Assembly: GCA_910584435.1 (NCBI GenBank)
Contig: CAJUAP010000016.1
Span: 6,802-70,801, forward strand
Origin: an uncultured Acetatifactor sp.
Lineage (GTDB): Bacteria; Bacillota; Clostridia; Lachnospirales; Lachnospiraceae
Length of the DNA stretch: 64,000 bases
Reading direction: 5' to 3'
Position numbers and translations under genes: made by a program. The notes under the pieces were generated by a model that was not told the origin of the DNA, searched no databases, and saw nothing but the letters and a program-made list of their open reading frames with translations. Shown one piece after another: positions 32,592 to 41,710 of this stretch (positions are counted from its first letter, which is position 1; every line of letters begins with the position of its first letter).

Positions 32592-34265
32592 TCACACTTC
32601 CATTATGATAGGCAGTATCATAGGTCTTCTCTTTGTCTTCTTCCAGACATAATCGCTCAGAGCATCCTTTGTTGTATTCTTCAGCTTACCCCAGTCGGTA
32701 ATCCCCCGGTCCAGGCATTTCTGAATCGCATCATCCACCGTCTGACGGGCTTCATCGATTAATTCATCGGACTCCTTCACATATACAAAACCTCTGGACA
32801 CAATATCCGGTCCTGCTACCAGCATGCCGCTTCCCCGGTCCAGACTCATCACCACCACCATAATACCATCCTCAGCCAAATGCTGGCGATCTCTGAGCAC
32901 TACATTTCCCACATCTCCAACCCCAAGGCCGTCTACCAGAATCGCTCCCACAGGAACCCTGCCTGTCACTTTTGCACTGTCTTCCTTAAGTTCCAGCACA
33001 TCTCCTGATGAGAGGATGAAAATGTGATCCTTGTCCATGCCAAGGCTCTCGGCAATTTTCGCCTGAGCCTTTAAATGCTTGATTTCTCCATGGGCAGGCA
33101 CCGTATACTTAGGACGGATTAAGGAGTAAATCAATTTGATTTCTTCCTGACAGGCATGTCCTGATACATGTGCATCCTGGAAAATAACATCCGCGCCCTT
33201 TCTAAGCAGCTCATTGATGACCTTGGTAACAGATTTCTCATTGCCCGGTATGGGATTGGATGAGAAAATAACCGTATCCCCGACACCAATGGTAATCTTG
33301 CGGTGCATCCCATTTGCCATTCGGCTTAACGCCGCCATGCTCTCTCCCTGACTGCCGGTGGTAATCACCACCTGCTGCTCGTCAGGATAGTCCTTCATCT
33401 GTTCCACCTCAATCAAAGTATTGTCCGGAATACTGATACATTCCAGATTTCTGGCCGTTTCAATAATACTGACCATGCTGCGTCCTTCCACACACACCTT
33501 GCGGCCGAACTTATAAGCACTGTTGATAATCTGCTGGACACGGTCCACATTGGAAGCAAAGGTTGCCACAAATATCCTGGTATTCTTGTGCTCTTCAAAC
33601 AAAGTGTCGAACGTCTTGCCCACCGTCCGCTCAGAAGCGGTAAATCCGGGACGTTCCGCATTGGTAGAATCGCACATCAAAGCCAGCACACCCTTTTTCC
33701 CCAGTTCCGCAAACCGCTGCAGATCAATCACATCTCCGAAAACAGGCGTATAGTCAACCTTAAAATCCCCGGTATGCACCACCACTCCGGCCGGAGAATA
33801 AATGGCCAGAGCTGCCGCATCTACAATACTGTGATTTGTCTTAATAAACTCCACTCTGAATTTTCCCATATTGATGGACTGGCCGAATTTCACGACCTTC
33901 CGCTTTGTCCCCTTGGTCAGATTGTGTTCCCGCAGTTTATTCTCAATAATTCCCATGGTAAGCCTTGTGGCATAAATGGGCACATTCACATCCCTTAGAA
34001 CATAGGGCAGCGCCCCAATATGATCCTCATGACCATGTGTAATTACAAAGCCTTTCACCCTGTCTATATTATCCTTCAGATAAGTAACATCCGGAATGAC
34101 AAGGTCAATCCCCAGCATGTCATCCGCCGGGAATGACAGGCCACAATCCACCACAACAATACTGTCCTCATATTCAAAGGCAGTAATGTTCATACCAATC
34201 TGCTCCAGACCTCCTAAGGGAATAATCTTCAGTCCGGGGCCGTTATGATTTTCTTTTTTCTTCAA
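32592..34265 (-). CDS. rnj: Ribonuclease J
   Basis: 557 residues, metallo-beta-lactamase/beta-CASP ribonuclease with endo- and 5'-3' exonuclease action in mRNA decay. Motifs: THGHEDHIG metal site, HTGDFKVD, and beta-CASP 'TTGSQGESMAALSRMA', with 'HVSGHA' and 'VPAHGEIKHL'. TTG start seven bases after GGAGGT. That ribosome site lies in the former end of the Fur-family gene. Single copy in this window; could act as RNase J1 or J2. Confidence 0.95.
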   Translation of the reverse strand: MKKKENHNGPGLKIIPLGGLEQIGMNITAFEYEDSIVVVDCGLSFPADDMLGIDLVIPDVTYLKDNIDRVKGFVITHGHEDHIGALPYVLRDVNVPIYATRLTMGIIENKLREHNLTKGTKRKVVKFGQSINMGKFRVEFIKTNHSIVDAAALAIYSPAGVVVHTGDFKVDYTPVFGDVIDLQRFAELGKKGVLALMCDSTNAERPGFTASERTVGKTFDTLFEEHKNTRIFVATFASNVDRVQQIINSAYKFGRKVCVEGRSMVSIIETARNLECISIPDNTLIEVEQMKDYPDEQQVVITTGSQGESMAALSRMANGMHRKITIGVGDTVIFSSNPIPGNEKSVTKVINELLRKGADVIFQDAHVSGHACQEEIKLIYSLIRPKYTVPAHGEIKHLKAQAKIAESLGMDKDHIFILSSGDVLELKEDSAKVTGRVPVGAILVDGLGVGDVGNVVLRDRQHLAEDGIMVVVMSLDRGSGMLVAGPDIVSRGFVYVKESDELIDEARQTVDDAIQKCLDRGITDWGKLKNTTKDALSDYVWKKTKRRPMILPIIMEV

Positions 34266-34641
34266 TCAAATTACCTCCACATTTCTCACACTGGCCTTAG
34301 AGCTTCACCTCATGATTCACAGCATAAAATCCGGCACTATCAGCAATTTGCACTTTCAGCCCCTCTGACAGCTCCTCCTGAAAGGATATTGCCTTACCGC
34401 ATTTCATACAGGTCAAATGATGGTGATGGATTCTCTGTTTTTGTTCCGTAGTATTCCCTATCCCGCAACCAACAAAACCATCGTCAAAATTAACCCTGTC
34501 AATCAGATGCAGCTCATTCAGCAGTTGTATTGTTCTATAAACAATGGCCAATCCAATATCCGGAATGCCCATCTTTATCAGCGCAGTCACTTCCGCAGTC
34601 AAATGTACCTTCAGACAGAATACAGTGACTGCCAATACCAT
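34243..34641 (-). pseudogene. Fur-family regulator, truncated at both ends
   Basis: From about 34641: HLTAEVTALIKMG, 'GLAIVYRTIQLLNELHLI' (recognition helix), HHHHLTCMKCGKAISF (metal site) and NHEVKL are clearly Fur/PerR-like. A TAA at 34297-34299 stands where the family has Tyr-Gly-x-C; the same frame goes on GQCEKCGGN, the normal second CxxC, up to 34243. The start is also missing: the frame opens at a stop just before WFGLKTARERL and has no site. The CxxC zinc pair is thus lost. Confidence 0.72.
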
Positions 34642-34700
34642 CAGCCTCTCCCTGGCTGTTTTCAGCCCAAACCATTATCATTTCAGATATGACACTGCAG

Positions 34701-34967
34701 TTATGATTCAATCATCACATCTTCCAGCATATTTTCAAACACACCTGCCACAGCAGCAAGTTCCTCATCATTTGTAATGGTGACAAACGTACCTTCTTCC
34801 TCCCCGTCTCCGGAAATATCTTTCAGAATCAATGCTTCCCCATCACCATCCGCCACATCTGAAAGAAGCAGATAATTCACCCCTCCGATACGTGTCTGTT
34901 CCAGCACATAGTATTCCACAGGAGCGCCCCCATCGGAATTTAATGTTATCTTTTCCATTTTTGCCAT
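34701..34967 (-). CDS. DUF1292-family protein (YrzB-like)
   Basis: 88 residues, acidic, with 'ITLNSDGGAPVEYYVLEQTRIGG' and 'YLLLSDVADGDGEALILK', the DUF1292 pattern. A neighbour of ruvX and ireB across Firmicutes. Function unknown. Either of two ATGs (34967 or 34958) may be used. Confidence 0.85.
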   Translation of the reverse strand: MAKMEKITLNSDGGAPVEYYVLEQTRIGGVNYLLLSDVADGDGEALILKDISGDGEEEGTFVTITNDEELAAVAGVFENMLEDVMIES

Positions 34968-35051
34968 ATTCTTTCTATCCTTTTCACAACCCGAAATGCC
35001 TGCCGCACAACAGCACTTCCGTATGCCCGCAAACCAGCCGGCCCATGTTTT

Positions 35052-35498
35052 TCACTGTATTTCCTGTATTTCACTCTTGCGGCTGCGGCTGTCCAGATAT
35101 CCCTGTAATATCAGTGCAGCAGCTATCTTATCCACATACTCTTTACGGTTCTCTCTGCGAATTCCTGCTTCTATCATTGTCTTCTGTGCCACAACCGTTG
35201 TCAGACGCTCGTCCCACATAACCACCGGCAGACCTGTTCTGCGCTCTAATTTTTCTCTGAATTCCATTGTCAGCTCCACACGAATCCCTTCTGTGGCATT
35301 CATGTTCTTAGGCAGTCCCAGGACGATTTCTTCTACTTCATACTCTTCAATCAATTCTTCAATCCGGGCCAATGTACGGCGCAGCTTATTCTCTTCCTTA
35401 CGGCGGATAATCTCCAAACTCTGCGCTGTAATTAATAAACTGTCGCTGACTGCTACCCCCACTGTCTTAGACCCAAAGTCAAGCCCCATAATCCGCAT
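35052..35498 (-). CDS. ruvX: RuvX/YqgF Holliday junction resolvase-like nuclease
   Basis: 148 residues. RNase H-like fold with MGLDFGSKTVGVAVSD, 'IVLGLPKNMNATEG' and 'DERLTTVVAQ', 'YVDKIAAALILQGYLD' (catalytic acidic residues). Implicated in pre-16S rRNA end processing. Starts with MRI; downstream of ireB with a 17-base gap. Confidence 0.93.
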   Translation of the reverse strand: MRIMGLDFGSKTVGVAVSDSLLITAQSLEIIRRKEENKLRRTLARIEELIEEYEVEEIVLGLPKNMNATEGIRVELTMEFREKLERRTGLPVVMWDERLTTVVAQKTMIEAGIRRENRKEYVDKIAAALILQGYLDSRSRKSEIQEIQ

Positions 35499-35515
35499 AA
35501 GCTTTTCTCCTCACA

Positions 35516-35779
35516 CTATTTCCATTCCATGGCCCGAATATACTCCGTCAGCAGCTCCTCCACCAGTTCATCCCGTTCCACCTTCATAATCAGACTCCGG
35601 GCATTCTTATGACTGGTAATATAAGTAGGATCGCCGCTCATAATATATCCTACAATCTGGTTCACCGGATTGTAACCTTTCTCTGTCAACGCCTCATATA
35701 CGGCGGATAACACCATTTTCGCCCCAGGCGCCGGCTCCGAGTCTACCCTGAAGTATTGTGTATTTCCCAAATTCTGCAT
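35516..35779 (-). CDS. ireB: IreB-family regulatory phosphoprotein
   Basis: 87 residues, full length. 'LGNTQYFRVDSEP' and 'VYEALTEKGYNPVNQIVGYIMSGDPTYITSHKNARSLI'-region match IreB (DUF965), a substrate of a PASTA Ser/Thr kinase with Thr sites near the N-terminus. Leads a conserved run with ruvX and DUF1292. Confidence 0.93.
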   Translation of the reverse strand: MQNLGNTQYFRVDSEPAPGAKMVLSAVYEALTEKGYNPVNQIVGYIMSGDPTYITSHKNARSLIMKVERDELVEELLTEYIRAMEWK

Positions 35780-35877
35780 GCTCTAACCTCGTTCCGCTCC
35801 CTCTCTCGCCTTGTTCAAAAGCTCAACCAATCTTAATCTTCGTACTTTATTCCTTTATTACTATAACTCATTTGTGT

Positions 35878-37596
35878 TCAAAATTCAAGCGCAACGTTAT
35901 GAATCCGCGGTTTCTCCGCCAGCAGAATTTCATCTGTCAGATACCCCGTCACAAGCACACGCTCAATATCATCTGCTGCCGGTTCAGCCGCTTCCCGTCC
36001 TCCGCTCTCCACAGCCACCTTCACATAATCTCTGGTATGGCCTATTTTATATACGCGGCCGCCAATTTCTCTCATTTCTTCCGGCAGCACCTCTGCTTCT
36101 CTTCCTATGTAACGTTTTCGGAACTCTGCTGACTGGCTGGCGGCCAGTTCCAAGAGTACGCCGCTGCGCTGTGCCTTCACCGGTTCCGGTACCTGGCAGC
36201 TCATGGAAGCAGCCCTGGTGCCTTCCCTTTTAGAGTATTTGAAAATATGCATATCATAAAAACGGATTTTCTCCAGGAACTCTTTTGTCAGCGCAAATTC
36301 CTCTTCCGTTTCCCCCGGAAATCCCACGATTACATCCGTTGTAATAGCAGGATGGCTGAAAAACTTCCGCAGGATATTTACACTGGTATAGTATTCCCCG
36401 GTGGTATAATGTCTATTCATCCGTTTTAATGTTGTATCACATCCGCTTTGAAGCGATAAATGAAAATGCGGACATAATTTCGGCATTGCAGCAAGTCTTT
36501 CGGCCGTATCCTCCTGAATAATCCTGGGTTCCAGGGAACCTAAACGTATCCTTTCAAGTCCCTCCAGGCCATGAATACGTTCTATCAGATCAACCAGTTT
36601 ACTGCTGCCTGTATATTGCGGCTGTTCCCCATGCAGAAGCCTCCGGCTCACCCCCGTTTTCCAGGCTTCCTCCTCAAAATCAATTCCATAAGAGCTGATA
36701 TGGATGCCGGTAAGCACTACCTCCCGGCACCCCTCCTTTACCAGCCCTTCTATCTCCTTGATAATATCCTCCGCCCTGCGGCTTCGCACCCTCCCCCTGG
36801 CATACGGAATCACACAATAAGAGCAGAACTGATTACACCCGTCCTGAATCTTAATACAGGCTCTTGTATGCTCTCCTGTATGCTTTAACTGCATTTCCTC
36901 ATACCCGCAATTCCCGTTGATGTCAATCATTGCAATCTGCTTCGTTTTGCCTTGTTCCGTCTGCCTCTCTGTCTCTGCTCCTTTTTTCGTTTGCCCATTC
37001 GTTTCTGTCTGTCTTCCTGTTTCTTCCTGCGCTTCTGCCCTTCCCTCTATCTCTGCCTGTCTTTCTGCCCCTTCCTGTACTTCTGCCCTTCCCTCTATCT
37101 CTGCCTGTCTTTCTGCCCCTTCCTGTACTTCTGCCCTTCCCTCTATCTCTGCCTGTCTTTCTGCCCCTTCCTGTACTTCTCCCTGTCCCCCTGCCTCCGT
37201 CGGTCTTTTTATTTCTTCTTGTCTCGCTGCACTCTGTTCCCATACCTGCCGCCGCTGCAGATATTCCTCTAATATGGGAACAATATCTTTTTTTCGATTA
37301 TTGCCAATGGCCAAGTCAATGCTGTCATCCTGCTCCACGGTTTTTCTTCCAGTCTGTACATAACAGCCCACCGCAACCACAACCGCCGCAGGATTTAACT
37401 GTTTGGCCCGATGAAGCATCTGCCTGCTCTTCCTGTCTGCAATATTTGTCACCGTACATGTATTTACAATATAAATATCGGCAATCTCGTCAAAAGGAAC
37501 AATATAATACCCTTCTTCCTTCAAATTCTGCTGCATTGCCTCCATTTCATAAGAGTTTACCTTGCAGCCAAGATTATGAAATGCCACACGCTTCAT
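35878..37596 (-). CDS. mtaB: tRNA t6A37 methylthiotransferase MtaB with repeat insertion
   Basis: 572 residues against the usual ~430-450. N-terminal UPF0004 domain (LGCKVNSYEMEAM, TCTVTNIADRKSRQ), radical SAM motif CNQFCSYCVIPYARG, and a C-terminal TRAM domain. Between the first two lies an extra ~120-residue hydrophilic stretch (about 115-240) containing three 16-residue repeats of the type EVQEGAERQAEIEGRA. Adds the methylthio group of ms2t6A37. Length excess is wholly from the insert, so the enzyme is probably active. Confidence 0.92.
   Translation of the reverse strand: MKRVAFHNLGCKVNSYEMEAMQQNLKEEGYYIVPFDEIADIYIVNTCTVTNIADRKSRQMLHRAKQLNPAAVVVAVGCYVQTGRKTVEQDDSIDLAIGNNRKKDIVPILEEYLQRRQVWEQSAARQEEIKRPTEAGGQGEVQEGAERQAEIEGRAEVQEGAERQAEIEGRAEVQEGAERQAEIEGRAEAQEETGRQTETNGQTKKGAETERQTEQGKTKQIAMIDINGNCGYEEMQLKHTGEHTRACIKIQDGCNQFCSYCVIPYARGRVRSRRAEDIIKEIEGLVKEGCREVVLTGIHISSYGIDFEEEAWKTGVSRRLLHGEQPQYTGSSKLVDLIERIHGLEGLERIRLGSLEPRIIQEDTAERLAAMPKLCPHFHLSLQSGCDTTLKRMNRHYTTGEYYTSVNILRKFFSHPAITTDVIVGFPGETEEEFALTKEFLEKIRFYDMHIFKYSKREGTRAASMSCQVPEPVKAQRSGVLLELAASQSAEFRKRYIGREAEVLPEEMREIGGRVYKIGHTRDYVKVAVESGGREAAEPAADDIERVLVTGYLTDEILLAEKPRIHNVALEF
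37032..37175. repeat. In-frame 48-bp tandem repeat inside mtaB
   Basis: Three copies starting at 37032, 37080 and 37128 with degenerate flanking copies. The unit is 16 codons, so copy changes would keep the frame. Confidence 0.95.
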
Positions 37597-37743
37597 ACCC
37601 TCACCTCATATTTAAAGTAATAGCCAATAGAATCTTTTTCTGTTTTCCTGTCAAATATAAATGTTATCTCAACACCATCCTTGTCGGTTTTTGAGTATTC
37701 CTGAAAAACAACATTCCGCAACTGATTTTATCGGACTTTTCCC

Positions 37744-37772
37744 TTGACTTTTGTTCTGCAAGACATTAAGAT
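37744..37772 (+). promoter_or_regulatory. Probable promoter of the HPr-like gene
   Basis: TTGACT, 17-base spacer, TAAGAT. The gene starts 109 bases downstream. Confidence 0.5.
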
Positions 37773-37880
37773 GGAGACAGGAATTATGGAGTTACCATTC
37801 ACAGAGGAACACTATTTTTACTTTTCAGCATCTGACTGCGGATCGTAACTTTGCAGACCTATATCAAGGAGGAAACAATC

Positions 37881-38111
37881 ATGAAAACAGTACAGATTTC
37901 TTTAAATTCCATTGACAAGGTAAAATCCTTTGTAAATGATATCACCAAGTTCGATTGCGATTTTGACCTTGTATCTGGCAGATATGTAATTGATGCAAAA
38001 TCTATTATGGGAATTTTCAGCCTGGACTTATCCAAGCCAATCGATCTGAACATCCATTCCGAAGACAGTGCAAATGAAGTAATGGAGACGCTCAAACCCT
38101 ATATGATCTAA
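37881..38111 (+). CDS. HPr-like protein lacking the phosphorylated histidine
   Basis: 76 residues from the ATG after AAGGAGGAAAC. HPr fold with conserved DAKSIMGIFSLDLSKPID (the Ser46 region of HPr), but the loop that normally carries His15 (GIHARP) reads SIDKVKSFV, with no histidine. It therefore cannot relay phosphate in PTS, and resembles a regulatory Crh-like protein. Monocistronic with a terminator after it. Confidence 0.78.
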   Translation: MKTVQISLNSIDKVKSFVNDITKFDCDFDLVSGRYVIDAKSIMGIFSLDLSKPIDLNIHSEDSANEVMETLKPYMI

Positions 38112-38197
38112 TCAATAGCTGCTGGTATGCAGCTTGACGGGTTTTCACAATGCTGCTTCAGAGAACATGAAACTTATTGTGAAATACATTTTGAATA

Positions 38198-38236
38198 TAA
38201 CAGTTCAGCCTATTGCTGAACTGTTATATTTTTAAA
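38198..38236 (+). terminator. Terminator built from the dispersed palindrome
   Basis: TAACAGTTCAGC, five bases, GCTGAACTGTTA then TATTTTTAA: the AACAGTTCAG element with a T run. The rest of 38112-38415 is T-rich on the plus strand with no gene. Confidence 0.8.
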
Positions 38237-38415
38237 CTTTATACTTACTTTTGATAACTATCACTTACGTCTGTTTCCTTCTATACCGTTTGCTTTACCT
38301 ATGTCCTGCATTTGTTTCCTTATATACTGTTTTTTCCTATGTTCTGCTTCTGATTCTTTCCGCGCTCTTGCTTTAACCTCTGTTACCTTCAGCATAATGC
38401 TTTTCACACCTATGC

Positions 38416-39594
38416 TTATTCCACAATAATAAGCTCGTCCGTTTCCAGCGCAGTCTTCACCAATTCCTCTATCTTTTCGTCCAGATTATGCTCATGGCGA
38501 CGGATGAATTTCACGTTGGGTTTGGTCACAGGATGCTTTGCAACAAATGTAGTACAACAATCCTCATAAGGTAAAATGGACGTCTCAAATGTGCCGATTT
38601 TATGAGCAGCCTCCACAATTTCCTGCTTGTCAAATCCAATCAGCGGACGATACACAGGCAACTCGCACACCTCATTGGTGGCAATCAGAGAATTCATCGT
38701 TTGGGAAGCGACCTGCCCGATACTTTCACCTGTAATCAATCCCAGGCAGCCTGTTCCCTTGGCAATATGCTCTGCAATCCGCATCATATAGCGGCGCATT
38801 ATAATCGTCAACTCCTCATGGGGACATTTCTCGTAAATATATAATTGTATGTCTGTAAACGTAATCACATGCAGATATATCGGCCCCGTATACCGCGATA
38901 CAATTCTGGCCAAGTCCACCACCTTCTGCTTCGCCCGGTCACTGGTATATGGCGGCGCATGAAAATAAACCGCGTCAAGCTTCACACCGCGTTTTGCAAT
39001 CATATATCCTGCCACAGGGGAATCAATCCCGCCGGACAAGAGCAGCATGGCCTTGCCGCCTGTGCCCACAGGCATTCCCCCCGGTCCCGGATTCACTATG
39101 GAATAAATATGAATTTTTTCCCTTATCTCAACATTCAGCAGAATCTCCGGTTCATGCACATCCACAGACATTTCCGGATAAGCGCGGAGAATGGCCGCTC
39201 CCAAATCTGCATTGACCTCCATGGATCCCTTGGGATAGTCCTTACGGGCACGTCTGGAATTCACCTTAAAAGTCCTGCTCTTGTCAGGATACACATCGGC
39301 AATATATTTTACCACCGTCTCACAGAGCTTTTCAAATCCTTCATCCTCCACAGACACAACGGGGCAGATGCCGGAGATACCAAATACTTTCTCTAACTGT
39401 GCCACCGTGTCCTCATAATCAAATTCCCCGGCAGTCTCCACATAAATACGCCCTTGTGACTTATGCACCAGAAAATCTCCGTCGCATTTTTTCAAAGCAT
39501 ACTTGATCTGATGCACCAACGCATCCTCAAATAGATGCCGATTCTTCCCCTTAACGCCGATTTCAGCGTATTTTATCAAAAAAGAAGTAAACAT
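38416..39594 (-). CDS. thiI: tRNA 4-thiouridine synthetase / thiamine sulfur transfer (ThiI)
   Basis: 392 residues: N-terminal ferredoxin-like and THUMP domains, PP-loop with GGKAMLLLSGGIDSPVAGYM, and 'SIGQVASQTMNSL'. No rhodanese domain, typical of Firmicutes, where a NifS-type desulfurase donates sulfur; such a gene is directly upstream. Start at 39594 (MFTSFLIKYAEIGVKG); the frame to 39615 has no ribosome site. Confidence 0.93.
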   Translation of the reverse strand: MFTSFLIKYAEIGVKGKNRHLFEDALVHQIKYALKKCDGDFLVHKSQGRIYVETAGEFDYEDTVAQLEKVFGISGICPVVSVEDEGFEKLCETVVKYIADVYPDKSRTFKVNSRRARKDYPKGSMEVNADLGAAILRAYPEMSVDVHEPEILLNVEIREKIHIYSIVNPGPGGMPVGTGGKAMLLLSGGIDSPVAGYMIAKRGVKLDAVYFHAPPYTSDRAKQKVVDLARIVSRYTGPIYLHVITFTDIQLYIYEKCPHEELTIIMRRYMMRIAEHIAKGTGCLGLITGESIGQVASQTMNSLIATNEVCELPVYRPLIGFDKQEIVEAAHKIGTFETSILPYEDCCTTFVAKHPVTKPNVKFIRRHEHNLDEKIEELVKTALETDELIIVE

Positions 39595-39656
39595 TTTACC
39601 GAATCCTACCTCCATCTCTTAGAACAGACTTTCTTCTCACACTTCCTGACATGCCG

Positions 39657-39710
39657 ACAAGAGGGGGCGGAGCCCACCTCTTTTGGGGAGCGGAGCCCAC
39701 CTCTTTTGGC
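39657..39710. repeat. Double hairpin repeat, copy 2
   Basis: AAGAGGGGGCGGAGCCCACC then TCTTTT and a second unit GGAGCGGAGCCCACCTCTT. Lies between nifS and thiI. Sister of the element at 32524. Confidence 0.8.
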
Positions 39711-39759
39711 GGCACAAATAATCTATAAACCCGGTGCAGACAAAGCGCAAAGGACGCGC

Positions 39760-40929
39760 CTATCTTCGTGTATATTTCCTCAACATAGGAATTTTACCAT
39801 ATAATGCCCGCAATGTATAGTCTATTTCTTCAAGAGTGGTATAAACCGAGAAGCTGAACCTGATCGTGGATTCCAGCAAGGACCTGTCAATTCCCATTGC
39901 AATCAAGGTTTGAGACGGCTGCGGTTTACGGGCTGCACAGGCACTTCCTGCAGAGACATAGATATTATCCTCTTCCAGCGCATGAAGCAGTACTTCGCTC
40001 CGCACCCCCTTAAAAGACACACTGACGATATGAGGCGCAGTTCCTTCGCCATCCTCTTTTCCCGGAAGCAGCCCATTGATTTGAACTCCCTCCATCTTCC
40101 TGATTTCCTGTATAAAATACCGCTTACACTCATACAGCCGTTTCACATCATCCTCATAATGCGCCGCTAAAAGCTCTGCTGCCTTTGCCATGCCAGCCAC
40201 ACCGGGCACATTATCCGTACCGGAACGAAGATTCCTCTGCTGCCCTCCGCCATGGATGACAGGATGAATCTTGACTTTATCCCCTATATACAAGAGACCC
40301 ACACCCTTAGGACCATGAATTTTATGCCCACTGGCAGACATAAGATCGATATTCATCCTTTTGGGGTAGATTTTAGCCTTTCCAAATCCCTGCACCGCAT
40401 CCACGTGAAACAGCGTATTGGGATTCATTCTTTTAATCAATGCACCTGCTTCCTCCACAGGCTGCAATGCGCCGACTTCATTATTGGTGTGCATAATTGA
40501 CACCAAAATGGTATCCTGCCGCATCTGCCGCTGCAGTTCGTCTAATGATACCTGTCCATATGCATTTACCGGCAGATAAGATACCCTGTAACCCAGAGAT
40601 TCCATATGACGCATGGTATTCATCACTGCCGGATGTTCCACTTGCGTGGTAATCAGATGCTTTCCTCGTCTGCTGTTGGCCATGGCACACCCCATAATTG
40701 CCATGTTGTCTGACTCTGTACCTCCTGAAGTAAAGTATATTTCCTTTTCGTCTACTTTCAGGAGTTTTACAAAAGTCTGCTTCGCATAGGTAAGGTACTG
40801 CTCCGCCTCCATCCCTTTCCTATGGAGACTGGACGGATTACCATAGTCCACACACATGATTTTCGTCATCAATTCCGCCACTTCAGGAAATACCCTGGTG
40901 GTTGCGGAATTGTCCAAATACACTTCCAT
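39760..40929 (-). CDS. Cysteine desulfurase (NifS/IscS family)
   Basis: 389 residues. PLP lysine in SASGHKIHGPKG, catalytic cysteine loop SAGSACAARK, N-terminal MEVYLDNSATTRVFPEV. Provides sulfur from cysteine; adjacency to thiI points to a dedicated role in tRNA thiolation. No iscU gene nearby. Confidence 0.92.
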   Translation of the reverse strand: MEVYLDNSATTRVFPEVAELMTKIMCVDYGNPSSLHRKGMEAEQYLTYAKQTFVKLLKVDEKEIYFTSGGTESDNMAIMGCAMANSRRGKHLITTQVEHPAVMNTMRHMESLGYRVSYLPVNAYGQVSLDELQRQMRQDTILVSIMHTNNEVGALQPVEEAGALIKRMNPNTLFHVDAVQGFGKAKIYPKRMNIDLMSASGHKIHGPKGVGLLYIGDKVKIHPVIHGGGQQRNLRSGTDNVPGVAGMAKAAELLAAHYEDDVKRLYECKRYFIQEIRKMEGVQINGLLPGKEDGEGTAPHIVSVSFKGVRSEVLLHALEEDNIYVSAGSACAARKPQPSQTLIAMGIDRSLLESTIRFSFSVYTTLEEIDYTLRALYGKIPMLRKYTRR

Positions 40930-41059
40930 AGTTTTACTCCTTTAATCAGTTGACTGCAATATCATTTTCAAGTTATAACAATCAAGTTATCATATCATAT
41001 GCAGGATATTCTGTCCTTGCCACGCAGCATAAGCAGCATACTTTCGTATACCGCTTATA

Positions 41060-41155
41060 ATTTATACTGACGGTCACTAAAACCTGCCAAGTAACCTGAC
41101 GCACGAGCGAAAGGCGTCAAGGTCACCGCGGCAAATTTCAACGCTCGTGAGTATA
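41060..41155. repeat. Dispersed ~95-bp stem-loop element, copy 2
   Basis: Sister of 17012-17106. Arms here are GCACGAGCG and CGCTCGTG(A). Occupies much of the 340-base gap 40930-41269, which otherwise has no gene. Confidence 0.88.
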
Positions 41156-41269
41156 ATACCGCACACCGTTAAAACCTGCCGTAAGTTCCGTCTGCCCACC
41201 GCCGACAGGATACCTATGCTCATTTTCCTAAGACGCCCAGGAGGCACTGAACTCCCGATGCATTGAATT

Positions 41270-41710
41270 ATGCTGTCACAGCTCTTTCCTGAAACAAATC
41301 ACCCTATTGGCCTCCGTAAACCCCGCCGCCAGATGAAATTGCAGGCTGTTGTCATTTCCCAGTTCACAGTCACTTGCAAATTCCGTACACCCTTTTGCTT
41401 TTGCCCACTTCTCACATTCCTTCAGCAGTTCCTCTGCATAACCTTTACGACGGAATTCCTCATGCACAAAGATGCCTTCCAAATACCCCACCGGTGTGGA
41501 ATCGGTTCCCTCCACATAATCATGCCGCAATTGGCATTGTGCGAACCCGACAGGCTGCTCCTTGTCATATTTAAGGAAAAATACCCCGTCATTTTTTAAC
41601 ATGATTTCAGAGAATTCCTCTATCAGCTCCTGCATGGAAGGTTCCTTCCACATCTGCACTGCCAGTCCTGCCACTATAACCAAATCTTCTGTTTTCGCCT
41701 GTCTTACCAT
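41270..41710 (-). CDS. Aminoglycoside 6'-N-acetyltransferase-like GNAT
   Basis: 146 residues from the ATG at 41710, six bases after AGAGG, the normal length of AAC(6') enzymes. Motifs: 'DLVIVAGLAVQMW' opening, 'YLEGIFVHEEFRRKGYAEELL' (acetyl-CoA site), 'CTEFASDCELGNDNSLQFHLAAGFTEANRVICFRKEL' ending, the layout of the AAC(6')-Ig-like family. Drug activity cannot be shown from sequence; many chromosomal homologues are silent. The next 366 bases (41711-42076) hold only a weak hairpin. Confidence 0.82.

Noticed and set aside
36917..37363. Plus-strand frames rich in Ser/Cys/Leu/Pro
   Set aside because: Antisense of the 48-bp repeats of mtaB.
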